A stretch of 50,889 nt of DNA from Caulobacter vibrioides (GTDB lineage: Bacteria; Pseudomonadota; Alphaproteobacteria; Caulobacterales; Caulobacteraceae): the NCBI GenBank assembly GCA_001449105.1, contig LNIY01000087.1:1-50889 (forward strand), read 5' to 3'. The notes beneath the pieces were generated by a model. It did not search any database and was not told the origin of the DNA. It worked only from the letters and a program-made list of their open reading frames with translations. Each line of letters starts with the position of its first letter. The stretch's first letter is position 1. A program made the position numbers and the translations under genes. This document shows, piece by piece, positions 34,960-43,370 of this stretch.

Positions 34960-35145
34960 ATGGCTGAAGCTAAGCAAGTCACGGTCCGCCAAACCGGCAG
35001 CCCGATCCGTCGTGAAAAGGACCAGCGCGCCACGCTCGCCGGTCTGGGTCTCAACAAGCTGGGCCGCGTGTCCACGCTCGAAGACACCCCGTCGGTCCGC
35101 GGCATGATCCGTAAGGTCGCGCACCTGCTGGAAATCGTCGAGTAA
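34960..35145 (+). CDS. rpmD: 50S ribosomal protein L30
   Basis: A 61-aa protein. [55 protein letters not shown] is the whole family signature, so identity is clear. A strong hairpin with a T-rich tail follows 27 bp after its stop, which is unusual between rpmD and rplO. Confidence 0.97.
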   Translation: MAEAKQVTVRQTGSPIRREKDQRATLAGLGLNKLGRVSTLEDTPSVRGMIRKVAHLLEIVE

Positions 35146-35171
35146 GTCTGTTACACGACGACCCAAGATCG

Positions 35172-35204
35172 CCACCCCGGTGAAAGCCGGGGTGGTTTTC
35201 GTTT
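35172..35204 (+). terminator. Terminator or attenuator between rpmD and rplO
   Basis: CCACCCCGG (35172-35180) pairs with CCGGGGTGG (35187-35195), loop TGAAAG, followed by TTTTCGTTT. This is a full rho-independent terminator shape inside the spc block. Confidence 0.85.
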
Positions 35205-35273
35205 GAAGTTTCTATCGTTTCCAAAGCCGAGTCTGGCCGCTGGCCAGGCGCAGATCTCCAAGGAGAGGCACAT

Positions 35274-35759
35274 ATGACCAAGCTGAACGAACTGGCTCCG
35301 GCTCCCGGCTCCACCAAGGGCCGCATGCGCGTCGGCCGCGGCCCGGGCTCGGGCAAGGGCAAGACCGGCGGTCGCGGTGTGAAGGGCCAGAAGGCGCGCT
35401 CGGGCGTCGCCATCAACGGCTTCGAAGGCGGCCAGATGCCGCTGCACATGCGCATGCCGAAGCGCGGCTTCAACAACCCCTTCCGCCTCGAGTTCGCCGA
35501 AGTGAACCTGTGGCGCCTGGAGCAAGCCGTCGAAGCCGGCAAGCTGAAGGCCGGCGCTGACGTCAGCGTCGCCGACCTGATCGCCGCCGGCGTCATCCGT
35601 CGTGAACTCGACGGCGTGAAGCTGCTGGGCAAGGGCGAGATCAAGTCGGCCCTGAAGCTGACCGTCTACTCGGCCACCGACGCCGCCATCAAGGCCGTCG
35701 AGGCCGCCGGTGGTTCGGTCACCGTGACCAAGAAGGCCAAGGCGCAAGCCGAAGCCTAA
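35274..35759 (+). CDS. rplO: 50S ribosomal protein L15
   Basis: A 161-aa late-assembly protein. [43 protein letters not shown] and [18 protein letters not shown] are diagnostic. AAGGAGAGG precedes the ATG. It is isolated by a terminator 70 bp upstream and by a 280-bp repeat-bearing gap downstream, so it may need its own promoter or rely on readthrough. Confidence 0.98.
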   Translation: MTKLNELAPAPGSTKGRMRVGRGPGSGKGKTGGRGVKGQKARSGVAINGFEGGQMPLHMRMPKRGFNNPFRLEFAEVNLWRLEQAVEAGKLKAGADVSVADLIAAGVIRRELDGVKLLGKGEIKSALKLTVYSATDAAIKAVEAAGGSVTVTKKAKAQAEA

Positions 35760-35768
35760 GACCACAGT

Positions 35769-35860
35769 GTCATCCCGAGCCGCGTGATCATGCGGGGCGG
35801 GAGCCGGGCGGGGTAGGGGCCTTTGCGCACCAGCTCGCCATAAAGCCCCATCGGGATGAC
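35769..35860. repeat. Inverted repeat with GTCATCCCGA arms
   Basis: Perfect 10-nt arms separated by 72 bp, in the rplO-secY gap. The arm resembles the GGGATGAC element in the hairpin tail near 217-225, suggesting a dispersed repeat inserted in the ribosomal cluster. Confidence 0.6.
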
Positions 35861-35868
35861 GTTCTTTC

Positions 35869-35898
35869 GAGGCTCGCCGTGACATCACGGCGAGCCTC
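35869..35898 (+). terminator. Strong hairpin downstream of rplO
   Basis: A 13-bp perfect stem, GAGGCTCGCCGTG with CACGGCGAGCCTC, loop ACAT. No T-run follows, so termination is uncertain; it could also stabilise the 3' end of the rplO transcript. Confidence 0.5.
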
Positions 35899-36039
35899 AC
35901 CTATGTGTGGCTCCGCACTGGGGCCTAAGCCTCGAGCGTCGGCGATTCCGCCGATCTCCGGCCAGGCCCCGTACAATACTTGGAGCGCGCTCCGTGTCGT
36001 CGTCGACGATCCGGCCGCGTTCTCGTCGTGGGGAATTGA

Positions 36040-37395
36040 ATGGCCTCGGCCGCCGAACAGCTCGCAGCCAACATGAACTTCGGGTCCTTCCAGAAGGCCT
36101 CCGAACTTCACAAGCGCATCTGGTTTACGCTCATCGCCCTGGTGGTGTTCCGCCTGGGCACTTACGTGCCGATCCCGGGCATCAACCCGGACGCCTTCGC
36201 CAGCGCCTTCGCCGGCCAGTCGAAGGGCATCCTGGGCATGTTCAACATGTTCTCGGGCGGCGCCGTCGAGCGCATGGCGATCTTCTCGCTGAACGTGATG
36301 CCCTACATCAGCGCCTCGATCATCGTGCAGCTGATGGGCTCGGTGTATCCGCCGTGGGAGAAGCTGAAGAAGGAAGGCGGCGAAGCCGGCCGCAAGACCC
36401 TCAACCAGTACACCCGCTACCTGGCCGTGATCCTGGCCCTGGTGCAGTCGTTCTCGATCGCCGTCGGCCTGCAGACGCAGCCGAACCTGGTCTATTCGGA
36501 ACTGCCCGGCTGGTTCTTCGTCCTGTCGACCGTCGTCTCGCTGACCGGCGGCACCCTGTTCCTGATGTGGCTGGGCGAGCAGATCACCAGCCGCGGCGTG
36601 GGCAACGGCGTGTCCCTGATCATCTTCGCCGGCATCGTCGCGGCCCTGCCGCGCGGTCTTGGCCAGCTGTTCGTGACCGCCCAGAACACCGGCAACTACT
36701 TCCCGCTGATGGTGATCTTCGTGCTCGCCGTGGCGGTGATCTTCGCCATCGTGTTCATGGAGCGCTCGCAGCGCCGCCTGCTGGTGCACTATCCCAAGCG
36801 CCAGCAAGGCAACCGCATGGTCGGGGGCGACAGCTCGTTCCTGCCGCTGAAGATCAACACCGCGGGCGTCATCCCGCCGATCTTCGCCTCCAGCCTGCTT
36901 CTGCTGCCGACGACGGCCATGCAGTTCCTGAACCCGGCCAACCTGCCCAACTGGGCCCAGTGGCTGCCGCCCGTGGTCGGCGCCATGCAGCACGGTCAGC
37001 CGCTGTTCATGGCCTGCTACGCCGGCCTGATCATCTTCTTCTCGTTCTTCTACACCTCGGTGGTGTTCAATCCGGACGAGACGGCCGAGAACCTGCGCAA
37101 GTACGGCGGCTTCCTGCCGGGCATCCGTCCGGGCAAGCGCACCGCCGAGTATCTCGACTACGTGCTGACCCGCCTGACCGTGATCGGCGCGGCCTACATC
37201 ACCGCCGTCTGCCTGTTCCCGGAAATCCTGATGGGCGCTCTTGGCAACAAGAACTTCGCCCTGGGCGGCACCTCGATCCTGATCGTCGTGACCGTGACCA
37301 TGGACACCGTGGCTCAGATCCAGTCCCACCTGCTGGCGCACCAGTACGAGGGCCTGATCAAGAAGTCGAAACTGCGCGGCGGCCGCGGTCGCTGA
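36040..37395 (+). CDS. secY: Preprotein translocase channel subunit SecY
   Basis: A 451-aa inner-membrane protein with ten transmembrane segments forming the Sec channel with SecE and SecG. FRLGTYVPIPGIN is TM1, the plug region is ILGMFNMFSGGA, and LGEQITSRGVGNGVSLIIFAGIVA and NTAGVIPPIFASSLLLLP are signatures of TM5 and TM7. Normal length. The ATG at 36040 gives the expected N-terminus; its ribosome site is weak (GGGG at 36030-36033). A terminator follows directly. Confidence 0.98.
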   Translation: MASAAEQLAANMNFGSFQKASELHKRIWFTLIALVVFRLGTYVPIPGINPDAFASAFAGQSKGILGMFNMFSGGAVERMAIFSLNVMPYISASIIVQLMGSVYPPWEKLKKEGGEAGRKTLNQYTRYLAVILALVQSFSIAVGLQTQPNLVYSELPGWFFVLSTVVSLTGGTLFLMWLGEQITSRGVGNGVSLIIFAGIVAALPRGLGQLFVTAQNTGNYFPLMVIFVLAVAVIFAIVFMERSQRRLLVHYPKRQQGNRMVGGDSSFLPLKINTAGVIPPIFASSLLLLPTTAMQFLNPANLPNWAQWLPPVVGAMQHGQPLFMACYAGLIIFFSFFYTSVVFNPDETAENLRKYGGFLPGIRPGKRTAEYLDYVLTRLTVIGAAYITAVCLFPEILMGALGNKNFALGGTSILIVVTVTMDTVAQIQSHLLAHQYEGLIKKSKLRGGRGR

Positions 37396-37414
37396 CGCAA
37401 GCGTGAAACCACCC

Positions 37415-37452
37415 GGAAGCCGGATTGTCACAATCCGGCTTCCGTTTTCTTT
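37415..37452 (+). terminator. Rho-independent terminator after secY
   Basis: GGAAGCCGGATTG (37415-37427) pairs perfectly with CAATCCGGCTTCC (37431-37443), loop TCA, followed by GTTTTCTTT. It separates secY from adk. Confidence 0.92.
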
Positions 37453-37518
37453 GAACGCATTCTAGGTCTGCCCACGGTGAGGGGCGTCAGACCCTGGGAA
37501 ACGCGTGAAGGGGCATTT

Positions 37519-38088
37519 ATGAACTTGATCCTGTTTGGCCCTCCCGGGGCGGGCAAGGGCACCCAGGCCAAGCGGCTGGTCGAGCAACGCGGCATGGTCC
37601 AGCTGTCGACCGGCGACATGTTGCGCGCCGCCATCGCCTCGGGCTCGGAGCTCGGCCAGAAGGTGAAGGGCGTGCTGGATCGCGGCGACCTGGTCACCGA
37701 CGAAATCGTCATCGCGCTCATCGAAGAGCGCCTGCCCGAGGCCGAGGCCGCCGGCGGCGCCATCTTCGACGGTTTCCCGCGCACGGTTGCGCAGGCCCAG
37801 GCGCTGGACGTCATGCTGGCCAAGCGCGGCCAGAAGATCGACTCCGTCGTGCGACTCGAAGTAGACGAGCCCGCCTTGATCGAGCGGATCACCAAGCGAT
37901 ACGCGGAGCAGGGGCGGTCGGACGACAACCCCGAGACCTTCGTGAACCGTCTGGCCCGCTACAACGCCGACACCGCCCCCTTGCTCCCGTACTACCGTGA
38001 GCAGGGCAAGCTGGTGGAAGTGGACGGCATGGGGGCGGTGGAAGCCGTCGCCGCTTCGATCGACGCGACCCTGACGGTCGTGGCGTAA
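37519..38088 (+). CDS. adk: Adenylate kinase, short form
   Basis: A 189-aa cytosolic enzyme (ATP + AMP to 2 ADP). MNLILFGPPGAGKGTQAKRL has the P-loop at residues 7-15, LSTGDMLRAAI binds AMP, and FDGFPRTVAQAQAL is the family signature. It lacks the long zinc-type LID insertion, as is usual in alphaproteobacteria (about 190 aa versus about 214). The ATG at 37519 follows GAAGGGG; an earlier in-frame start at 37477 would add non-homologous residues. The upstream terminator means it probably has its own promoter. Confidence 0.97.
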   Translation: MNLILFGPPGAGKGTQAKRLVEQRGMVQLSTGDMLRAAIASGSELGQKVKGVLDRGDLVTDEIVIALIEERLPEAEAAGGAIFDGFPRTVAQAQALDVMLAKRGQKIDSVVRLEVDEPALIERITKRYAEQGRSDDNPETFVNRLARYNADTAPLLPYYREQGKLVEVDGMGAVEAVAASIDATLTVVA

Positions 38089-38096
38089 GTTTTAAT

Positions 38097-38121
38097 GGAA
38101 TCCGTTCTCATAACGGATTCC
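38097..38121 (+). terminator. Hairpin after adk
   Basis: GGAATCCGTT (38097-38106) pairs with AACGGATTCC (38112-38121), loop CTCAT, 9 bp past the adk stop. A T-run is missing, so it may only partly terminate. Confidence 0.5.
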
Positions 38122-38125
38122 GCCA

Positions 38126-38153
38126 TTGACGGATGCGCAACGATCCCTATAAC
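38126..38153 (+). promoter_or_regulatory. Promoter of rpsM-rpsK-rpoA
   Basis: TTGACG (38126-38131) and TATAAC (38148-38153) are 16 nt apart, the best sigma-70-type promoter seen in the cluster. It lies about 110 bp before rpsM and just after the adk hairpin. Confidence 0.75.
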
Positions 38154-38260
38154 GGGGCGCTTCCGCGAAAGGACGCGATCTGTGCGCGTCGGTCTGGGTC
38201 TTCGGATCGGGCCGAGCGCGCCGTTCGCGTCTTTGGTGCGTGACTAGGAGAACATTAGAC

Positions 38261-38629
38261 GTGGCCCGTATCGCAGGCGTCAACATCCCGACGAACAAGC
38301 GCGTTGTCATCGCGCTTCAGTATATTCACGGCATCGGCCCGAAGTCCGCGCGTGACATCGTCACGACCGTGGGCATCGAGGACGCCCGTCGCGTCAATCA
38401 ACTGACCGACGCGGAAGTGCTTCAGATCCGTGAAACGATCGACCGTGATTTCACCGTGGAAGGCGACCTGCGTCGCGAAAACTCGATGAACATCAAGCGT
38501 CTGATGGACCTGGCCTGCTACCGCGGCCTGCGTCACCGCAAGGGCCTGCCGGTCCGCGGCCAGCGCACCCACACGAACGCTCGTACCCGCAAGGGTCCGG
38601 CCAAGCCGATCGCCGGCAAGAAGAAGTAA
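38261..38629 (+). CDS. rpsM: 30S ribosomal protein S13
   Basis: A 122-aa 30S head protein contacting the P-site t[32 protein letters not shown] and [27 protein letters not shown] are diagnostic. The GTG at 38261 is chosen because it gives the standard N-terminus and AGGAG lies at 38246-38250. rpmJ, which precedes rpsM in many bacteria, is absent here. Confidence 0.97.
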   Translation: MARIAGVNIPTNKRVVIALQYIHGIGPKSARDIVTTVGIEDARRVNQLTDAEVLQIRETIDRDFTVEGDLRRENSMNIKRLMDLACYRGLRHRKGLPVRGQRTHTNARTRKGPAKPIAGKKK

Positions 38630-38642
38630 GGTAGCCTGACCG

Positions 38643-39032
38643 ATGGCCAAGGAACCGGGTCGCGTTAAAAAGCGCGAACGCAAGAACATCACCTCGGGCG
38701 TGGCGCACGTGAACGCCTCGTTCAACAACACCATGATCACCATCACGGACGCTCAGGGGAACACCATCTCCTGGTCGAGCGCCGGCATGATGGGCTTCAA
38801 GGGATCGCGCAAGTCGACCCCGTACGCCGCTCAGATGGCCGCCGAAGACGCGGGCAAGAAGGCTGCGGAACACGGCGTGAAGACCCTGGAAGTCAACGTT
38901 TCGGGTCCGGGTTCGGGTCGTGAATCGGCCCTGCGCGCCCTGCAGGCCGTCGGCATGACCATCACGACGATCCGCGACGTCACGCCGATCCCGCACAACG
39001 GCTGCCGTCCGCCCAAGCGCCGTCGCGTCTAG
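38643..39032 (+). CDS. rpsK: 30S ribosomal protein S11
   Basis: A 129-aa platform protein. [50 protein letters not shown] and [18 protein letters not shown] are diagnostic. It follows rpsM by 13 bp and precedes rpoA directly, since rpsD is not present between them. Confidence 0.98.
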   Translation: MAKEPGRVKKRERKNITSGVAHVNASFNNTMITITDAQGNTISWSSAGMMGFKGSRKSTPYAAQMAAEDAGKKAAEHGVKTLEVNVSGPGSGRESALRALQAVGMTITTIRDVTPIPHNGCRPPKRRRV

Positions 39033-39056
39033 TATTTTTTAGATCCAATTCTCCTT

Positions 39057-39083
39057 CGCCGGCTGCGTCAAACGCGGCCGGCG
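39057..39083 (+). promoter_or_regulatory. Hairpin just upstream of the rpoA ribosome site
   Basis: A 12-bp stem (CGCCGGC at 39057-39063 with GCCGGCG at 39077-39083, continued inward by one G-T pair and GCGT with ACGC, loop CAA) lies 10 nt before the AAGGGA ribosome site of rpoA. No T-run follows, so a translational or RNA-processing role is more likely than termination. Confidence 0.5.
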
Positions 39084-39105
39084 AGTCGCGTTCAAGGGAC
39101 ACCAC

Positions 39106-40122
39106 GTGATCGAAAGAAACTGGAACGAGCTGATCCGTCCTGAGAAGCCGCAGATCGAAACCGGCGCCGACGCCAGCCGCAAGGCTCGTATCGTCGCTGA
39201 ACCGCTCGAGCGTGGTTTCGGTGTGACGCTCGGCAACGCCCTGCGTCGCGTTCTCCTCTCGTCGCTGCAAGGCGCCGCCGTCACCGCCATCCAGATCGAT
39301 GGCGTGGTGCACGAGTTCTCCTCGCTCGAGGGCGTTCGTGAAGACGTCGTCGACATCGTTCTGAATATCAAGCAACTCGCCGTGCGCATGCACGCCGAGG
39401 GCCCCAAGCGCATGACCCTGCGCGCCTCGGGCGCCGGTCCGGTCACCGCTGGCCAGATCGAAACCCCGGCCGACATCGAGATCCTCAACCCCGACCACGT
39501 GCTCTGCACGCTGGACGAGGGCGGTTCGGTGCGCATGGAATTCACGGTCAACACCGGCAAGGGCTACGTCCCGGCCGACCAGAACCGTCCGGAAGACGCG
39601 CCGATCGGCCTGATCGCCGTCGACGCCCTGTACTCGCCGGTGAAGCGCGTGGCCTACAAGGTCGAGCCGACCCGCGAAGGCCAGCGCCTGGACCGTGACA
39701 AGCTGACCCTGGAAGTCGAGACCAACGGCGCCGTCACCCCGGTGGACGCCGTGGCCTACGCCGCTCGCATCCTGCAAGACCAGCTGCAGATCTTCATCAC
39801 CTTCGAAGAGCCCAAGGCCAAGGCCGCGGACGAAACGAAGCCCGAGCTGCCGTTCAACCCGGCTCTGCTCAAGAAGGTCGACGAGCTGGAACTGTCGGTC
39901 CGTTCGGCCAACTGCCTGAAGAACGACAACATCGTCTATATCGGCGACCTGATCCAGAAGACCGAAGCCGAGATGCTCCGCACCCCGAACTTCGGCCGCA
40001 AGTCGCTGAACGAGATCAAGGAAGTTCTCGCCGGCATGGGTCTGCACCTCGGCATGGACGTGCCGAACTGGCCGCCGGAAAACATCGAAGACCTGGCCAA
40101 GAAGTTCGACGACCAGATCTAA
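39106..40122 (+). CDS. rpoA: RNA polymerase alpha subunit
   Basis: A 338-aa subunit. The N-terminal assembly domain (about 1-235) shows [50 protein letters not shown]; the C-terminal domain (about 260-325) shows [48 protein letters not shown], which binds UP elements and activators. GTG start at 39106 with AAGGGA upstream. Separated from rplQ by a terminator. Confidence 0.98.
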   Translation: MIERNWNELIRPEKPQIETGADASRKARIVAEPLERGFGVTLGNALRRVLLSSLQGAAVTAIQIDGVVHEFSSLEGVREDVVDIVLNIKQLAVRMHAEGPKRMTLRASGAGPVTAGQIETPADIEILNPDHVLCTLDEGGSVRMEFTVNTGKGYVPADQNRPEDAPIGLIAVDALYSPVKRVAYKVEPTREGQRLDRDKLTLEVETNGAVTPVDAVAYAARILQDQLQIFITFEEPKAKAADETKPELPFNPALLKKVDELELSVRSANCLKNDNIVYIGDLIQKTEAEMLRTPNFGRKSLNEIKEVLAGMGLHLGMDVPNWPPENIEDLAKKFDDQI

Positions 40123-40144
40123 GACGACTATCGCGCTGAATCCG

Positions 40145-40191
40145 GGCCGCTCTTCGATCCTTCGGGACCGGAGAGCGGCCTGGGCCTTTTG
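40145..40191 (+). terminator. Terminator with UUCG-type loop between rpoA and rplQ
   Basis: GGCCGCTCT (40145-40153) pairs with AGAGCGGCC (40172-40180); the stem continues inward to a CTTCGG tip. TGGGCCTTTT follows. The stem is stable and the tail partly T-rich. Confidence 0.8.
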
Positions 40192-40312
40192 AAGCCGCTA
40201 CGCGGTGGAAGGCCCCGGCGTTTCGTTCTGACCCGGCCGGGATGCGAGCTGGGACTGGTGACAACAGGCGCTTCTTTCGCGCCGCTCGGGCCAAGAGCCC
40301 AGGAGATACAAA

Positions 40313-40726
40313 ATGCGTCACGGTAACGCCTACCGCAAACTCGGCCGCACCTCGGCTCACCGCACCGCCATGTTCGCCAACATGTCGGCCTCGCTGATCA
40401 AGCACGAGCAAATCGTCACCACCCTGCCGAAGGCCAAGGAACTGCGTCCGATCGTCGAAAAGCTGGTCACCCTGGCCAAGCGCGGCGACCTGCACGCTCG
40501 CCGTCAGGCCATCAGCTCGGTTCGCGACGTCGAGCAAGTCGGCAAGCTCTTCGCCGTGCTCGGCCCGCGCTACAAGGATCGTCAGGGCGGCTACATCCGC
40601 GTCCTGAAGGCCGGCTTCCGCTACGGCGACAACGCCCCGATGGCCGTGATCGAGTTCGTCGATCGCGACGTCTCGGAAAAGGGCAAGGACTCGGGTCCGG
40701 TCTACGCCAACGAAGCCGAAGACTAA
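40313..40726 (+). CDS. rplQ: 50S ribosomal protein L17
   Basis: A 137-aa protein. [58 protein letters not shown] is diagnostic. AGGAG at 40301-40305. It sits 190 bp after rpoA behind a terminator, so it may be transcribed partly on its own; a bidirectional terminator ends the cluster after it. Confidence 0.98.
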   Translation: MRHGNAYRKLGRTSAHRTAMFANMSASLIKHEQIVTTLPKAKELRPIVEKLVTLAKRGDLHARRQAISSVRDVEQVGKLFAVLGPRYKDRQGGYIRVLKAGFRYGDNAPMAVIEFVDRDVSEKGKDSGPVYANEAED

Positions 40727-40749
40727 TCTTCAGCCCCGGCTGAAACGAA

Positions 40750-40778
40750 AAGGCCCCGGAGCGATCCGGGGCCTTTTT
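40750..40778 (+). terminator. Terminator closing the ribosomal cluster
   Basis: AAGGCCCCGGA (40750-40760) pairs with TCCGGGGCCTT (40765-40775), loop GCGA, with a T-run to 40778. The A-rich left flank makes it able to work for minus-strand transcripts too. Confidence 0.93.
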
Positions 40779-40813
40779 GCTGTCTGGGATATCGGCGGCA
40801 GCGCGTTTTTGAA

Positions 40814-40832
40814 CCTCTCCCATGGGGAGAGG
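40814..40832. repeat. Short CCTCTCCC palindromic unit
   Basis: CCTCTCCC AT GGGGAGAGG forms a compact near-perfect palindrome between the rplQ terminator and the next gene, related to the CTCCCC repeat family at 15144, 49341 and 50738. Confidence 0.55.
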
Positions 40833-40843
40833 GAGGGTCCCAG

Positions 40844-41515
40844 TCACCGACTGACGATGATGCCGTCGAACTCGGGTAGGGCGAGCTTCAGCTTGTCGCG
40901 CGCGAAGGCGCCGGCCGTCAGCGGGCCGTGCACCGTTCCCGGACCGTCCTTGGCCGTCTCCACATAGTAGAAACGCGGCGTCTCGTCGGGGAGGTCGCGC
41001 CGGGCGATGACGACGTAGCGCTCATTGCCGCCGTACTGGTCGATACGCGGCCCCAGCACCGTCTCGCAGCTCAGAGCGTCGCGCTCCCAGCACAGGCGCA
41101 GGGCCTCGCCGCGGGCGTCCGACGCCAGGCGATAGCGGCCGGCGACGATCTCGTAGGTCCCCTGGAAGTCCAGCCAGCCGATGCCGCCCGCGCCCTGCAC
41201 GTAGCGGACGTCGCGCTCGACCCACTTGCCTTGCAGCCGCACCTTCTCGCGGCACAGCGCGACCTCGGGGATCGACGTCATGCGGCAGGCGGCCGGCTTG
41301 CGCTCGCTGGGCTGCGGCGCGGGGAGGGGAGGCGGCAGCCTGCGGGCCTCGGCCAGGGCCGCCTCGCGGGCGATGGCCGTCTTCTCGATGGTCGCCTGCT
41401 CGGCGGGCGACAGCACGAAGTCGGCCTGGGCGGCCGCGGCGCTCGTCGCCACGGCCAGCGCGACCGCCGTCCAGCAAAGCCGGGCGGCGGGTCTTGTGAA
41501 GACCGGCTCCGTCAT
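40844..41515 (-). CDS. Periplasmic protein of unknown function coupled to ABC genes
   Basis: A 223-aa protein not assigned to a family. A hydrophobic leader (CWTAVALAVATSAAAAQA, about residues 14-31) suggests export. The mature part has an Ala/Glu helix, a Pro-rich linker (about 60-75) and four cysteines (77, 88, 142, 150) that could form two disulfides. Its start overlaps the ABC permease stop in ATGA (41512-41515), so it is made together with the transporter. No metal or enzyme motif is evident. Confidence 0.75.
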   Translation of the reverse strand: MTEPVFTRPAARLCWTAVALAVATSAAAAQADFVLSPAEQATIEKTAIAREAALAEARRLPPPLPAPQPSERKPAACRMTSIPEVALCREKVRLQGKWVERDVRYVQGAGGIGWLDFQGTYEIVAGRYRLASDARGEALRLCWERDALSCETVLGPRIDQYGGNERYVVIARRDLPDETPRFYYVETAKDGPGTVHGPLTAGAFARDKLKLALPEFDGIIVSR

Positions 41516-42318
41516 TCGCGGGTCAGGTCCTGGCGTTGGAAGAGAGCCAGAGCCGCGGCCGACAGGCCGGCCAGCCAGGCCAGCAGGAAGCTCAGGGCCA
41601 GGCCCCAGGGCGCGGGCGCGTCGACGACGCTGCGGGGCGTCAGGATCACGGTCTTCAGCAGGTCGCCCGAGAAGGCGGGGATGGCCAGGGCCTTCAGGCT
41701 GGGCTCGTGCAGCTGGCTGGCCACGATCGACTGGGCGACCGCCAGGACCAGCCCGACGATCAGCGCGCCCATGGTCGAGCGGGTGGTCACGCCCACCACG
41801 GCCGACAGCGCGACCAGCACCATCAGCTGCAGCCAGCTGACCGCGAAGGTCCCCAGCAGGTCGGTCGCCGCCGAGCCGCGATAGGCCACCAGCGGCGCGC
41901 CGCTGGTGAGCGCGCTGAACAGGCCGCCCAGGGCGGCGGCCAGGGCGTAGAGCGCCAGGCTGACGGCCACGGCGCCGGCGACGGTCGCCAGCTTGGCCAG
42001 CAGCAGGTTCGCCCGGCCGTTGCGCGGGGTCAGCAGCCGCCAGGTCTCCCAGCGGTAGTCGCCGGCCAGCACGGCGGTCGACAGGATCAGCACGAACAGG
42101 CCCACGACCGGCGAGGCGCCGCCGGCCAGCGCCTTGACCATGCGTCCGGCCAGGTCGACCGGGATCGGCGGCATGCCCTTCATCATGCCGCGGGCGAAGA
42201 GCTCGCCGCCGACGCCCATGACCAGGCCGGCGATGGGCGGGAACAGCACGCCCCAGAACAGCGTGCCGCGGTCCCTGAGCAGGCGGAACCGCTCGGCGGA
42301 GATGGCGTCAGCGAGCAT
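41512..42318 (-). CDS. ABC transporter permease
   Basis: A 268-aa inner-membrane protein of the ABC-2 type with about six hydrophobic segments (LFWGVLFPPIAGLVMGV, PVVGLFVLILSTAVLAGDY, LATVAGAVAVSLALYALAAALGGLF, LLGTFAVSWLQLMVLVALSAVVGV, ALIVGLVLAVAQSIVAS, WGLALSFLLAWLAGLSAAALALF). The ATG at 42318 gives the natural N-terminus and overlaps the ATPase gene by 11 nt. Exporter type is likely; substrate unknown. Confidence 0.88.
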   Translation of the reverse strand: MLADAISAERFRLLRDRGTLFWGVLFPPIAGLVMGVGGELFARGMMKGMPPIPVDLAGRMVKALAGGASPVVGLFVLILSTAVLAGDYRWETWRLLTPRNGRANLLLAKLATVAGAVAVSLALYALAAALGGLFSALTSGAPLVAYRGSAATDLLGTFAVSWLQLMVLVALSAVVGVTTRSTMGALIVGLVLAVAQSIVASQLHEPSLKALAIPAFSGDLLKTVILTPRSVVDAPAPWGLALSFLLAWLAGLSAAALALFQRQDLTRE

Positions 42319-43210
42319 CGGCCGGCTCCTTGGCTTGCAGGATGTCGAGATAGGCGCTTTCCAGGTCGGCTTCGCGCCAGCGGGCCTCGTGGATGTCGAC
42401 GCCGGCATTGACCAGCGCGCGGATCAGGGCGGGCGCCTCGTGGCGCTCGATCTGGGCCAGGACGGCGTCCGGACCATCGGCCTCAGCCTGGGCGCCGAGC
42501 AGTTCGAGCACTTGGGCCACCGGAGCGGCGACGAGGCGCAGGGCGGGCTTGCGGCCGGCCAGGGTCTCCACCGGGCCTTCGGCCACCAGTTTGCCCTTGG
42601 CCAGGATCGCCACGCGGTCGCAGACCCGCCGCACCTCGTCCAGCTGGTGGCTGGCCAGGATGATGGTCGCGCCTTCCTCGGCGGCCAGGCGGCGGATCAG
42701 CTCGCGGATCTCCTGGATGCCGGCCGGGTCCATGCCGCTGGTCGGCTCGTCCAGGATGGCCAGGGTGGGGCGGGTGAAGAACACCGCCGCCAGCCCCAGC
42801 CGCTGCTTCATGCCGACCGAATAGGTCGAGGTCTTGCGGTCGGCCGCGTCGGAAAGGCCCACGCGGTCCAGCCAGCCGTCGATGTCGACGTCGCGGGCGC
42901 CGCTCTGCAGGGCCAGCATCTTCAGGGTGTCGCGAGCGGTCAGGTAGGGCGGATAGCGCGGCGTCTCGATCATCGCGCCCACCTGGCGCAGCGACGAGGC
43001 GTGACCGGCCGGCGAGCCCGACAGCCGGGCGACGCCCGAGGTCGGCCGCACCAGGCCCATGGCGATGCGGAACAGCGTGCTCTTCCCGGCTCCGTTGGGG
43101 CCCAGCACGCCGAACACGCCGCCGGCGGGGATCTTGAGGGTCAGGTTGTCCAGCGCCCTCACGGCGCCGTAGGTCTTGGTCAGCCCTTCGGCCTCGAGCG
43201 CGAAACTCAT
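42308..43210 (-). CDS. ABC transporter ATP-binding protein
   Basis: A 300-aa ATPase of the CcmA/NatA-like exporter group. Walker A GPNGAGKST (37-45), signature SVGMKQR (131-137), Walker B LAILDEP (150-156) and a C-terminal domain of about 80 residues typical of this group. Start at 43210 (MSFALEAEGLTKTYG); upstream codons do not resemble the family. It is the first gene of ATPase-permease-periplasmic protein, all overlapping. Confidence 0.93.
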   Translation of the reverse strand: MSFALEAEGLTKTYGAVRALDNLTLKIPAGGVFGVLGPNGAGKSTLFRIAMGLVRPTSGVARLSGSPAGHASSLRQVGAMIETPRYPPYLTARDTLKMLALQSGARDVDIDGWLDRVGLSDAADRKTSTYSVGMKQRLGLAAVFFTRPTLAILDEPTSGMDPAGIQEIRELIRRLAAEEGATIILASHQLDEVRRVCDRVAILAKGKLVAEGPVETLAGRKPALRLVAAPVAQVLELLGAQAEADGPDAVLAQIERHEAPALIRALVNAGVDIHEARWREADLESAYLDILQAKEPADAR

Positions 43211-43370
43211 GCGGCGCTTGCCCGGCACGGCGACATCGAACGACTCCCTTATGAACTTGCCGCGACTATGGGCGATGGAACGCAGGTCGGCCAAGTTGTT
43301 TGGCGACTGCAATACGAATTGTCGCCGAGCTGTCCTATAGGGGCTGAACTCTTTGCTTCAGGGCCCGGCC

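Larger units (their letters stand above)
35760..36039. other. 280-bp gap between rplO and secY with inverted repeats
   Basis: GTCATCCCGA (35769-35778) pairs with TCGGGATGAC (35851-35860), and a 13-bp perfect stem (35869-35881 with 35886-35898, loop ACAT) follows. A TACAAT box at 35972-35977 is a possible -10 for secY but lacks a good -35. A palindrome GGAGCGCGCTCC lies at 35982-35993. No small gene seen. Confidence 0.6.
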
